Made by a program: the position numbers and the translations under genes. A stretch of DNA of 64,000 bases, from contig JACTVC010000051.1 in the NCBI GenBank assembly GCA_018417955.1, positions 1 to 64,000 on the forward strand. Reading direction: 5' to 3'. Positions 45,938 to 56,225 of the stretch are shown one piece after another. The notes under the pieces were generated by a model. The model did not search any database. It was not told the origin of the DNA and saw only the letters and a list, made by a program, of their open reading frames with translations. The first letter of the stretch is position 1. Each line of letters opens with the position of its first letter. Origin of the DNA: Laccaria trichodermophora (lineage: Eukaryota > Basidiomycota > Agaricomycetes > Agaricales > Hydnangiaceae).

Positions 45938-47195
45938 TCAAACACCTAGGATGCATTCAGTATCAGCGGAAGCGATAGGTAGCCAACGTACAAGGCAACC
46001 GACAGTCCAGATGTCGATGGCGGACGTCCAAGGATATTTGAGGGTGACTTCGGGGGCGCGGATCATAGATGGTTGACGAAAATACTCTCCTGGGCGCGTC
46101 GACGGGAGTGGCTGTTGATGTATCATCTGTAAGAGTGATTTGAAAGTAGAAGGCAAGACGTGCTCACCTTCGCTGTAATCCATCACTCGCACCGATATAT
46201 CCTCAATAGATTCACAAAGACTACAATACGGTAGAGGCTGTGAACGTGATAAGACAAGGGGTAAATTCAGTGATTTTAGGTTTAGGGGAGGGCTATACAT
46301 GAGTGCAGACTCCGATTGGATTAATTTGCTTATTCGAGAAGTCCTTGGTTCAGGTATTGAAAGAAGGACGTTCTCGGTTTGAGATCTTCACATATGATCA
46401 TCAGCATGGATAAGGATGTGTGCAGGGTCAGACCCACCAGTGTGAATATACCTGCATTCACGAAAGAAGGTAGTCCAGAGCGAGAAGAACCTGTTTTGTA
46501 ATGCGCTTCACAATGGCAGGGCGAGCCGATCCTGCCCAGGCACTCGGACGTTTGCTACGCTCGAGCTCAACGGCTCCGTCACGAAGCATATGTGACCGCC
46601 GGCCTCGCTGTTGGCAATAAAACAACGTTGGAGGGTCAAGCAGTGATTGAATCCAGGGCTGTTGGGGTTGGCAGATTCGACCTTCCCGAACACCTCTCTC
46701 TCTGGTGAATGACCTCCGACAACTGTTGCAGAGGCTTGCGACGTCAAGATTTTCAAGGCAACGAAGGTTCTTGTGTCCGCCGAGTGGTCGCTGTATTGAT
46801 GTTTAGAAGACTAGTAAACGAATTTGCCAGCAACTCACAGTGCGAGCCACACGGAGGAGTTAGCAGCCCAACCCAGCTAACTTTATGAAAGGGTTGGCGG
46901 AGGGAAGCTCAAATAAGCGCACTTTGCGGACGATCTGATACTCATTTCGCGAACGTCCGACTGCAGCAGAGGTGATGTATCCAAAGCCCTCCTCGAAAGT
47001 CGAGAGCAGAGGTTCCTCCGGGGGCACGGCCCTTCCTCCCATCGCGGCGGCGAGGAGCTTGGGATGGATTGCCTTGACCTCCTGTGGAAAGGACGGTCGT
47101 TCTTCAGCCATGCTCTGCGGGGGGGATGGTCGTTTGAAGAGCCTGGGTCCGGAAATGGAGAGCTCGCGGTGTGGTAGTTTGAGGAAAAGGTGCAT
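45938..47195 (-). pseudogene. SRPK-like protein kinase relic 2
   Basis: This paralogue of relic 1 retains more of the N-lobe: YQIVRKVRLFELPSANPFIK at the start, then VALKIL (ATP-binding Lys) near 46755, then HICFVTEPLSSSVA, and IRAPEVTLKYPWTSAIDIW, GCLV at 45940-46060. The catalytic loop again reads HTGGSDPAHIL without the Asp, and the DFG position reads VMDYSEG. Because both copies share the lost Asp, inactivation preceded the block duplication. A pseudokinase role cannot be excluded, but frame breaks near 46450 argue for a pseudogene. Confidence 0.65.
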
Positions 47196-47664
47196 CTCGG
47201 ATTGTCAGCACACTATTCGCCCACATAACCACCTTCCATGATGGTCCCCACGCTACCTCGTTTAATCCTCGGATTAGTATTGATATTGTACGCATCTAAC
47301 CACCACCAAAGTTCCTAACCGAGTGTCAATCCGAGGAAGGCGATTTGGTAGGTAGTAAGCTAGCAAAGTTTGCGGAGATGATGGTGGTCGAGGACGATTG
47401 TTGACGTTGATCAAATTCGGATTGCTCAACATTTGTTTTGGTCGTTGTCTCTCTCCCGGACTACCACGACAAGTCGACAAATTTTACTATTCGCGCATAT
47501 AACCACCTCCAATTTGCCTCCAATGCTCCCCATGCCGCCTGCCTCCTTTCTGCAAAAGTTTGGGACCACTGTTATTGCACGCATATAGCCGGATAATTCT
47601 ATTCGTGAACCCCCTTCATGCGATGAACCCTAGGGTTGGTGCTGACAAAGAATTATGAAAGTTA

Positions 47665-48007
47665 TCGAGTTTAAACTGAGTTTACTCAAGTCCAATGAAA
47701 GCCGACCAGGGCTCGTTTCGCACGCGCACATTCACAGTCGCCGTGTCCGCTGACACGCGACTAAGAGCCGCTGCTCAGCAACCAGAGCCGCTGCTCGACT
47801 TATATCCATCCACGCTTGGATTAACACTCAACTATTTTTAGATTCATCTCTCATGGCTGAGGAGTGGGATGAGACAACTCCTTTCCACAAGGCTCTCGTC
47901 TCAACATCTCACTCCTTCAGCCAGGTATGTATCTAACTTATCATTGAAGGCTCTCGTGATAACATATTACTTTGTCTACGCAGTATTCTACAGCTGTCTT
48001 CTCGTCA
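47665..48007 (+). repeat. Ngaro repeat A1
   Basis: The 5' split direct repeat, starting TCGAGTTTAAACTGAG. It carries GACACGCGACTAAGAGCC, CTTATATCCA (TATA-like) and an ATGGCTGAGGAGTGGGATGA start upstream of ORF1, with possible splice sites (CAGGTATGTA..TACGCAG). It probably holds the promoter and 5' leader. Identical in length to A2. Confidence 0.85.
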
Positions 48008-48049
48008 AATTCATAATACTACGCATTCATCGTTCCTCAATTTTCTCCT

Positions 48050-49489
48050 ATGAGTGACCATGCAGAACTCTTCGCATCTGCAGTACCAGGGAATGAATCC
48101 TCCAACACTATTAGAGAGAATGCGGGCAACCAACGTGAGGACAACCAACGCGAGGAATCCGACATTACTCGACAGATTGGCGATGTCGGACGATACACCC
48201 CAGAACCTTCAGACAGTAGACAACGGAGAACCACTCCTATTGGCGAGATTGGGGATGACGAACCAGGAAATTTCGACGACGAAGGGTCCAACGAAATTGA
48301 ACAAGAATGCATCGAGCAAATGGATGACATCGTTGAGAGCTTCAGATCCAACGAAATCACCAAGCTCAAAGCACTGTCAACCATCATATCAATCCTCGAC
48401 CTCAACCCATCAAGGACTGAGGGAGCGAAAGACGCAGCTGTGGAATATTACGCAAAAACGCTTGACGAGGTTCAAGCCTTGTCTTCTTCGGCGATTAGGA
48501 GAGGTCGAGTCGCCGGAAACGCATTGGAATCAAAGCGGAGAAGCCCAGACTCAACACAGCCTTCTAGACCCACTGACCGCGATGCCGAAATCGACGAACT
48601 CATCTCTCAAATCAGTCGAGACTCAAAGAGATCCAAGCTTCAGTCTTCACAAGACGATTCCGACAACGATATCGATTTTGACGGATCCTCCAACAAGAAA
48701 CAGAGAGTTTTCGAGTCTGAGATGCCCTGGTACACCAGAGAAGAAGAAGCAAGAAGAAACGGTAACAAAGACTGTGAGGAATCACGAAGAATTCTTCACC
48801 TCTTCGCTCGAGACTTCAAAGTCGTTAAACAGTGGATCCAAACTTCTCGAACTGCACCCCTCGGTTTCCCTGCATCCGAGTGGGACAATATCATCCGAGG
48901 ACAAGCCGTCAACCTTGACGCCGTGTTATCCTCACTGCACCACATTTCAGCTCCTAAAGAGAATGTTGGACGCGTGGGACACACTGAGATCTCCCTCGGA
49001 AGATCCGAACCTGCAAAAAAGGTTCAAACGAGTGGCGAATGGACCAGCGCCTGGAACGCCACCATCAAAGCGGTTAAATTTGCTTTCCCCCACAGAGAGC
49101 AAGAACTTAGGGAATACGCTGAATATATCGAAGGGCATTTCTCTGCCAAAGTCATATCTGCGCATCGACGAATCATCCTCTATGACATTGCCATCCGGAA
49201 CGAGGTCGGTGGAGGCCAAAATGCTCTACTCACCGACACCCATAGATTCTCGAGATTTTTCTCAGCCATTGTCATGCCTGACGGGATTGAATCCAAACAC
49301 GCTAGGCTTGGACCAAAGCGGTCACCTGGAAAAACGAACTCGAAATCAGAAATTTGCAATCGGTTCAACTCTGTCAATGGGTGCAGGAACTCCGCTGACG
49401 ATTGTCGTTTCAGACACGCTTGCAAACGATGCAAACGAATGGGTCATGGGGAAAAATCTTGCGATGTCAAAGAAGTTTCTAACTCATGA
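48050..49489 (+). CDS. Ngaro ORF1, Gag-like protein
   Basis: The 479-residue product is presumably the structural nucleic-acid-binding protein of the element. The N-terminal two thirds is charged and helix-prone (ITKLKALSTIISILDLN; a nuclear-type basic/acidic stretch around residues 185-225). The C-terminus has a CCCH-like series (CNRFNSVNGC, DDCRFRH) followed directly by a CCHC knuckle (CKRCKRMGHGEKSC, spacing C-x2-C-x4-H-x4-C). The stop at 49487 lies inside the overlap with ORF2. The relic at 18213-18999 is a diverged homologue. Confidence 0.85.
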   Translation: MSDHAELFASAVPGNESSNTIRENAGNQREDNQREESDITRQIGDVGRYTPEPSDSRQRRTTPIGEIGDDEPGNFDDEGSNEIEQECIEQMDDIVESFRSNEITKLKALSTIISILDLNPSRTEGAKDAAVEYYAKTLDEVQALSSSAIRRGRVAGNALESKRRSPDSTQPSRPTDRDAEIDELISQISRDSKRSKLQSSQDDSDNDIDFDGSSNKKQRVFESEMPWYTREEEARRNGNKDCEESRRILHLFARDFKVVKQWIQTSRTAPLGFPASEWDNIIRGQAVNLDAVLSSLHHISAPKENVGRVGHTEISLGRSEPAKKVQTSGEWTSAWNATIKAVKFAFPHREQELREYAEYIEGHFSAKVISAHRRIILYDIAIRNEVGGGQNALLTDTHRFSRFFSAIVMPDGIESKHARLGPKRSPGKTNSKSEICNRFNSVNGCRNSADDCRFRHACKRCKRMGHGEKSCDVKEVSNS

Positions 49490-51305
49490 ACTTCGTCCAA
49501 AGTACCTCAGATACAACATATGGGACAATGGTGAACATTTTTCACGATCTTCTGCTGATTGGTCAGAAACAGCTTCACCGCTACCAACCATCCCAGAATC
49601 TGAACTTGCCAATCCAATTGTTGCAAAGACAATCAATGACAACCCCCACCTTTTTGACATCGTCACTCCTATCTTTGTAGACCGTTTTGAAGAACTCCTC
49701 AAATCACACCCAAACCAACCTTTTGTTTTGTCTGTGTGTCGCGGACTCCGTGAAGGTTTCTGGCCTTGGGCCGATACCCATATCAGAGAATACCCCGATA
49801 CTCTAGACTACTCGCTACCTGATCCTGACAACCCTGATGAAGCTGAATTTCTACGAAATCAGCGGGATCATGAGATTTTCAAAGGCCGTTTCTCTGAATC
49901 ATTTGGGGACCAACTGCTCCCTGGCATGTACTGCATGCCCATCTTTGCTGTACCCAAACCGCATTCAACTGACCTGCGAATGGTAACTGACCAGAGTGCA
50001 GGGAAATATTCCCTCAACAGCATGATTCCGAGAGAAGACGTTATTGGTTACCCCCTTGATAACCTCCAACATCTAGGCAAGTTCCTCCTGTCAATGCACC
50101 ACCGAACTCCTGATTCTCCACGTGTTCTATACAAATCTGATGTTGCCGAAGCATACAGACTCCTCCCAGTGCACCCTTTCTGGCAAATAAAGCAGATAAA
50201 CCGCATTTCGGGGCATCTTCACGTTGATAGAAACAATGCTTTCGGTGGCCGTGGATCAGGATGCAACTGGATAGCCTTTATGTCCTTAGTCTCTTGGATA
50301 GCGAAGAAGCAACGGAACATAGAGCTCCTGGGTACCTACTCGGATGACTCTTTTGGTCCAGATCATGCCAACAACCTCGCCTATTACCCTCCATACAACA
50401 AGCTCATGCCAAAAAATCAGGTTAAACTCTTACAATTGTGGGATGAGATAAACTTACCACACAAAGAGAGCAAACAAATCTATGGTTCTTCTCTCACCAT
50501 CATAGGTATTCAGGTTGACGCAAACACCTTATCCATGACCATGCCACCAGACACGCTGAGTGAATTGATCTCGGCCATCCATGAATTCATTAGCTCAAAG
50601 CACAAGTTCACCTTGCGCGAATGGCAACGCCTCGCTGGGTGGATTAACTGGAGCTTTAACGTTTTCCCTCTACTCAGACCTTGTCTTAACAACTTCTATG
50701 CGAAGATTTCTGGAAAATGTGCTCCAAACAAATATATCAGGATCAACAATGCCGTCCGCACAGATTTAACATGGGCTGCAAGGCATCTTGTTTCGGACAA
50801 AGGTGTACGTTTAATCCATCACATACACTGGGACATCTCATCTGCAGACATAACCATTTACTGTGATGCTTGCCTTGAAGGCATGGGTTTCTGGTTGCCT
50901 GACAAATGCGTTGGCTACTATTCACCTGTGCCTGGCAGTACTACAGAAGAACAGATCTTCTACTTCGAAGCTCTATGTGTCTTATCAGCCATTCACCATG
51001 TCGTAAATGTCCTCCATGCCCCTTCATCCACCAAGGTCCTGATATACACTGATAACGACAACACCGTTGCTATTTTCAACACTCTCAGATGTCTACCTCA
51101 CTATAACCCCATTCTCATCGATGCCTCTGACATCTCTATTACATCTGGGATCCATTTGAGAGTGTTACACATCCCGGGGGAATTAAATTACATCGCAGAT
51201 GCAATCTCACGCGAAAAATTTTCAGTCACACGCCAGTATGTACCTGACATCACTATATCATCATTCATACCCCCTCAATTGCCGCTGGGGGCACCCCAAA
51301 AATGA
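49464..51305 (+). CDS. Ngaro ORF2, reverse transcriptase and RNase H
   Basis: The frame is open from 48054, but the homologous part begins near the Met codon at 49464. It would make cDNA from the element's RNA. RT landmarks are DLRMVTDQSAGKYSLN, then LYKSDVAEAYRLLPVHP, and the catalytic box YSDDSFG. RNase H residues follow as D in IYCDACLEGMGFW, E in YFEALCV, D in LIYTDNDNTVA and D in YIADAISREKF, a complete D-E-D-D set. It overlaps ORF1 by about 25 bp and ends in ATGA shared with ORF3. The actual start could be a frameshift from ORF1 rather than 49464. Confidence 0.85.
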   Translation: MSKKFLTHELRPKYLRYNIWDNGEHFSRSSADWSETASPLPTIPESELANPIVAKTINDNPHLFDIVTPIFVDRFEELLKSHPNQPFVLSVCRGLREGFWPWADTHIREYPDTLDYSLPDPDNPDEAEFLRNQRDHEIFKGRFSESFGDQLLPGMYCMPIFAVPKPHSTDLRMVTDQSAGKYSLNSMIPREDVIGYPLDNLQHLGKFLLSMHHRTPDSPRVLYKSDVAEAYRLLPVHPFWQIKQINRISGHLHVDRNNAFGGRGSGCNWIAFMSLVSWIAKKQRNIELLGTYSDDSFGPDHANNLAYYPPYNKLMPKNQVKLLQLWDEINLPHKESKQIYGSSLTIIGIQVDANTLSMTMPPDTLSELISAIHEFISSKHKFTLREWQRLAGWINWSFNVFPLLRPCLNNFYAKISGKCAPNKYIRINNAVRTDLTWAARHLVSDKGVRLIHHIHWDISSADITIYCDACLEGMGFWLPDKCVGYYSPVPGSTTEEQIFYFEALCVLSAIHHVVNVLHAPSSTKVLIYTDNDNTVAIFNTLRCLPHYNPILIDASDISITSGIHLRVLHIPGELNYIADAISREKFSVTRQYVPDITISSFIPPQLPLGAPQK

Positions 51306-52321
51306 TCTCTTCCTCTGTGCGTTCCAGGCAACCCGCTAGGCAACCCTGGACACGCCAACGCCTTTTCCGGGAGCGAGCTATCGCTCTGGGACAGGCCATA
51401 GACAATTCAACATGGAAGAACTATGGCTCCGCCCTTAATTCTTACCTAAATTTCGTCAAGATGCATGATTTCCCCATAGATCCCACCTCAGAAACCTTAA
51501 GCCTATTCACTGTCTACATGTCCCATCACATCAAACCTAACTCGGTCTCCACATACCTATCAGGTATCTGTCAACAGCTTGAACCTTACTTCCCTGACGT
51601 CCGCTCCGCCCGCAACTCTACTCTTGTACACCGTACATTGCAGGGTTGCAGGCGCCAGCGCGCTATTCCCACTTCTCGCAAACGTGCCCTAACATTGGGT
51701 GACCTCAAAACCGTTGTAAATGCTCTGGGTGACTCAACTGATTACGACGATCGCCTTTTCATAGCACAACTACTCACCGGATTTTTCGCACTTTTCCGCT
51801 TGGGTGAAATGACGTACCCAGATGATCCCGAACTTCGCGACCCAAGAAAAGTCACCAAATGCAACTCTGTCCGGCTTTGCAACACATCCTTTCAATTTTT
51901 TCTGCCTGGCCATAAGGCCGACAGATTTTTTGAAGGAAACAAAATTATCATTCGAAAAAATCACCGTATCTTCGACCCCCACAAATTCTTCACCGCTTAC
52001 CTCCGTGCCCGTGATGACAAGTTCCCCCTCAGCTCTCCCCTCTGGCTCACAAGCAAAGGCGCTGTACCTATGCGCTCTTTTTTCATTAAACGCTTACGTC
52101 GTTTTTTCGATTCAGACACCGCCGGACAATCTTTACGAGCTGGGGGCGCCACATCACTTGCAGAGAATGGAGTCCCCCCTTCTATTATCCAGGCCATCGG
52201 TCGATGGGCTTCCGATGCCTTCAAAATCTATATCAGAAAAAACCCGGTCCTCATCCAGGCACTCCTGTTTGGACAAACAGCCCGCGCGCAGTCTTCTTTT
52301 ATCCACGCTTTGGAATCGTGA
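51302..52321 (+). CDS. Ngaro ORF3, tyrosine recombinase
   Basis: The 339-residue YR is presumed to integrate the circular cDNA. The first catalytic Arg lies in ALFRLGEMTYPDD. The second-Arg block reads AGQSLRAGGATSLAENGV, so the usual His of HxxR is Gln here. Then IIQAIGRWASDAF gives the Trp (His/Trp position) and KIYIRKNP the nucleophile Tyr. The start codon overlaps the ORF2 stop (ATGA), which fits termination-reinitiation. Length and motif order are normal for Ngaro YRs. Confidence 0.85.
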   Translation: MISSSVRSRQPARQPWTRQRLFRERAIALGQAIDNSTWKNYGSALNSYLNFVKMHDFPIDPTSETLSLFTVYMSHHIKPNSVSTYLSGICQQLEPYFPDVRSARNSTLVHRTLQGCRRQRAIPTSRKRALTLGDLKTVVNALGDSTDYDDRLFIAQLLTGFFALFRLGEMTYPDDPELRDPRKVTKCNSVRLCNTSFQFFLPGHKADRFFEGNKIIIRKNHRIFDPHKFFTAYLRARDDKFPLSSPLWLTSKGAVPMRSFFIKRLRRFFDSDTAGQSLRAGGATSLAENGVPPSIIQAIGRWASDAFKIYIRKNPVLIQALLFGQTARAQSSFIHALES

Positions 52322-52604
52322 CCGCTGTCACTGCTTTTTTCACAGACTTTTCCCCGATTTACTTATTTTATTTTATCTTTTACACAGACTTTTCCCGGAC
52401 TATTTACAACCCACACCTATCCACACATACGGACCTCTCCCCTCACATATGGACCTCTCCCCTCAAGATGGACCTGCATTTTTTCTTTCTCTTTGCGCTC
52501 TTCCCCTCGCTCCTCACATCACCCACTACGTGACCTCATCATACTCCAAACCCCTTTTTTCTTTTACTTACCTTTTTATTTTTATCTTTTATATAGGAAT
52601 ATAG

Positions 52605-53242
52605 CCATACCTCGAGTGGAATCGCGTCGGAATCGGGCGCGCGCCGTGCCCGATTTCTGACTTTTGGCTATTCCTTCCGCCTAAGCAACCGCCTCTGCAA
52701 ACATTCAGTAGCCCAGGCGTCATTGGTCGAGTTTAAACTGAGTTTACTCAAGTCCAATGAAAGCCGACCAGGGCTCGTTTCGCACGCGCACATTCACAGT
52801 CGCCGTGTCCACTGACACGCGACTAAGAGCCGCTGCTCAGCAACCAGAGCCGCTGCTCGACTTATATCCATCCACGCTTGGATTAACACTCAACTATTTT
52901 TAGATTCATCTCTCATGGCTGAGGAGTGGGATGAGACAACTCCTTTCCACAAGGCTCTCGTCTCAACATCTCACTCCTTCAGCCAGGTATGTATCTAACT
53001 TATCATTGAAGGCTCTCGTGATAACATATTACTTTGTCTACGCAGTATTCTACAGCTGTCTTCTCGTCACCCACCCACCCACTTCCTTATACTACGTAAC
53101 ATACTTACCCGATGTATTACCATACCTCGAGTGGAATCGCGTCGGAATCGGGCGCGCGCCGTGCCCGATTTCTGACTTTTGGCTATTCCTTCCGCCTAAG
53201 CAACCGCCTCTGCAAACATTCAGTAGCCCAGGCGTCATTGGT
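52605..53242 (+). repeat. Ngaro 3' repeat cluster B1-A2-B2
   Basis: B1 52605-52727 and B2 53120-53242 both run from CCATACCTCGAGTGG to CAGGCGTCATTGGT. A2 52727-53069 repeats A1. At the B1/A2 junction (GGTCGAGTTT) the two ends of the element are fused, as needed to rebuild a full-length template via a circle. Between A2 and B2 are about 50 unique bp (CCCACCCACC). Confidence 0.9.
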
Positions 53243-54990
53243 GAGGGTTCCTCCACTTTCGGCCGGTTTCGGCGGCGGCGCCAGTTATCCCACCACAAAC
53301 ACCACGATGCGTAGTCCAGTCTTTCTCGCCGACGAACCACCCATTATCCTGCCAACTTCTGATATAGAATCTCACAGGCAAGCCTCAACTCACTTTCACA
53401 AACATCTTGGGAAACGTGGCTTGCGTGAAAACGGCGCGACAACGGCGCCTTGCCAGTTGATCATTCCATTGAATTGTGCCAGGTTTTTCTCTGTGACGTG
53501 GACCATTCAGACAGCTGGATCTTGGAGATCACCTTGGTGAATTTGTCGAGGACCTTCAAATGCTCTGCGTCCTCTTCAAATGCTCTGTGCGTCCTCTTCT
53601 GCAGTGTGGAAAGCTGGGCCTGAGCGCTGACTGATTGCCTTTCAGACTCGGTTTTCTTGATCCATGCATGCCCAAAATCTGCCTCTGCCAGCAGATAAGA
53701 TGTCATATTAGGCACTACAGGGGAAGCTAGCGAAAGCGAAGAAGCTCAGCCTCGAGAGTGGACGTACACGGGCCTTGGTCAACATCCAACGTTCCCCTCC
53801 CATCTCGCCACCACAACCATTCTGCAGCGGGCCCAATCCTATACTTCACCCTTGCCCCAGTGAGCTGCCAAAACTTTGCATATCCCTGTCGGCTCAAGCT
53901 CCTCCTTTACCAGGTTTTCCCGGTACAGTGCATGCGTTGCAACATCCTCCTTGAAATACGAACTGTCGATCTTGTCATCCGGCGCTCTCTCAAACGTGTA
54001 ATTCGCACTTGATTTTTCGTCACATTTGCCCAAGGGGGCCCCGGGGTTTCAGAAACAACACGGGGTAGATTTTTTTCTGTAAGCCGTCCGTGACGTCCCC
54101 CCCCCATCGCTCCTTCTAAATAAGGTATGTTTTCGTCCAAAAAGGGTATGTTTTTCCCACCGCTCCTCTGAAGAAATTTCCGGCTGGTGGGCCGTGAACA
54201 CGTGAACCTTGAAATGAATCACTGCTCCCTTTTTAGGTGACAAATCCAGCTTTTTTTCACATTTACTTTTGCCATGCAAGTCCGAGCTGAGCAAGAAAAC
54301 TGGGAGGGACAACAGATTTTTCATTTCCCTTACACACTGACTTCCATAGTAAGTTATCAACCGTTCAACTGCATTGGAGGTGCCGCTGATGCATCTAGCG
54401 TTGCTACAGGGCCCCGAATATAGATTTTCGAAGCTTATATACTAAATTTTTTTAAGGCCTGCCGGAGGTCCCCCCCCCACCTACCTCAGGTCACGGGTCG
54501 ACATCCCGGGGCCCCCTTGCATTTGCCTTTTCCCACCACTTCTAAAGCGCCACACCGTCTAGTCTTTGCATTGCGATTTATTCCAACCTATGAATTGTCT
54601 TTCCAGGGATCGTAGGCCAATACGCCGGGAATCGAGACTTCGAGCACGTCTCGTGTGAATTCCGAATTCCTCGCTTTGCTCGCGGCGGGGAAGAACGAAG
54701 GGGTCAGCATGCTTGGCTGGGATCTTTAAGACGGCTTCTTTGTAGTTGTATAAGCAGAGGTGGAGGGCCTTGTTGTTCAAAACTACCACCCGTCTTTCGG
54801 CTGAGGTGGGTAAGCAAGTAATGTGCTCGACTACCTACTAGCTTCTACCTATTTTCATCTATCTTCACGAATTGAGTGCAGTGCTTTGCGCCTACTGCGG
54901 CGCGTGTGGCTTTGTGAAGTTCTCCCTTGACATCACTTCTATGATGTAGAGTTAATTACATAATTAATGAATATTCTCCGCTGAACCAGA
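53243..54990 (-). other. Interior of the MULE-like element: unrecognised gene pieces
   Basis: Minus-strand open pieces are 53715-53461 (coiled-coil-like, SERQSVSAQAQLSTLQKRTH), 54033-53839 (FERAPDDKIDSSYFKEDVA) and 54789-54559 (VVLNNKALHLCLYNYKEAVL). They may be exons of one gene carried by the element, since codon-like sequence persists, but no family is recognised and frames break between them. If it derives from a host gene, this would be a gene-capturing MULE. Confidence 0.35.
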
Positions 54991-55499
54991 CCTCCGACCG
55001 TATGAACCGGGTTCTTACATAGAAGAGGAGGGGGTTCACGCGTGAAGGGGTTCACAAATAGAATTATCCCATATAGCCTCCTCCAAAGTTCCCCAACCCA
55101 CATATGGGCGCCTCCCTCATTCTTTCTTTTCGTCGTGCAACGATCGAATCCTTATCATAGGATCGGTACTCATTAGCTGCATTGCAGGCATTCGCGGCTC
55201 TCGAAGCTGACGCTTCACGTATACATTCTCGCAAAAGGCAGCCTGTAGTATGCGAGAAAGTTCTATGGCGTGTCCCGGAACGCCAACTGGAATTTCTAGA
55301 CTGGGACCAGCTCGTTGATCTGCATGCTTGGCTTACGGGGCATACAGACATCGCATTGGTGTCTATCATGGACACACTTAGGCTCACCCCGTAGGCCTAG
55401 GGCATGTGCAGAAGAACTCGACACACCGATCTCTGCCACCTTTCACTTCCTCTCATCAGTTCTTGCACCCGACGGCGAAGGAACCTAGGCCCTTGCAAG

Positions 55500-56225
55500 T
55501 GGGCGTGACGACTAATGGGGAGGGTTGTCGATTAGCATCCAGGATTCTAACGGAGGTGGTCAGGTTGCCCAAGGACGTGGGGTGTGCGGTGCAGAGCGTA
55601 GGGCGGATGAGAGGTCCAAGGCCATGGACCACACCGATGCAGACAAAGTCTCCGCAGAGGACAATGATGTACTCACTCCCAACCTTACGTTGAAGAATCA
55701 AATCGACACCGCCTGAAATGGGTCGCCCAAGTGAACGGATACTGGCGCCTCTCCAAACTAGCTACCTTCTCAGAGGAAGAGATGCTCGAGCTGATGGTGA
55801 AGAAACCTCTGAACCCACCGCCCATTCACACCTTCTCGCCCACTCCTAAACGTGGGACGAATCATCGTGCTGGACTCTGGGAACGGAACCCAACCATCCG
55901 GAGCACCATCAGCCTGTCATCACGTCTCTCGTACGTGAGTCCTAGCTGCTCACCCTCCTCACGCACCACATCCTCACTATCCACGCAGACCCCGCGTTGG
56001 CGGACAAACTCGTCCCGCAAGGTGTGCTAGATCTCATACCAAGCAAGACAGAACTCATTGCGAACAAGGTCCCCAGGAATGCATATGAAAACCAGGAAGA
56101 GATGATGCATCTCACTGTGGGAGGCGCGCGGAAGTGGTTCGCGTATGTTCTTTCTCTTAGAGTATATTCTTCTCATGAACTTAATCCCACTATGAAGTTA
56201 AAACAAGCCGATCCTTTATAGGATC
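55500..56225 (+). pseudogene. Repeated locus, copy v (unknown ORF family)
   Basis: The homologue of 30300-30863. SISIQDSNGGG occurs at 55525, EEEMLELMVKKPLNPPPIHTF at 55765-55835, and LADKLVPQGVLDLIPSKTEL with GARKWFAYVLSL near 55996-56160. Possible intron ends (TACGTGAGTC..CTAG) lie between the halves at about 55930-55950. Otherwise a frameshift separates them. Unrecognised. Confidence 0.4.

Larger units (their letters stand above)
47665..53242 (+). mobile_element. Intact Ngaro-type tyrosine-recombinase retrotransposon
   Basis: A DIRS-order element with split direct repeats in the order A1 (47665-48007), three ORFs, B1 (52605-52727), A2 (52727-53069), B2 (53120-53242). This is the Ngaro arrangement, used with a tyrosine recombinase in place of an integrase; no target duplication is expected. 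A1 and A2 are both 343 bp with one difference noticed (CGTGTCCGCTGAC against CGTGTCCACTGAC), and B1 and B2 are both 123 bp. Near-identical repeats and three open ORFs point to a recent insertion that could be active. Confidence 0.9.
47591..55069. mobile_element. MULE-like 7.5-kb element (contains nested Ngaro)
   Basis: Inverted ends of about 40 bp start GGATAATTCTATTCGTGAAC on the left and match the right end in reverse complement with few differences. CATATAGCC duplicates at 47582-47590 and 55070-55078. The paralogous sites at about 29890 and 43890 read straight through (GCATATAGCCACCTCC), giving the empty site. A 9-bp duplication with long TIRs is typical of Mutator-like elements. After removing the 5.6-kb Ngaro insertion, the host element is about 1.9 kb and has no recognisable transposase, so it is non-autonomous or gene-capturing. 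Confidence 0.8.

Noticed and set aside
47665..53242. LTR retrotransposon call for the 5.6-kb element
   Set aside because: The repeats are split (A1, B1A2, B2) and a tyrosine recombinase replaces integrase and protease, so it is a Ngaro-type DIRS-order element.
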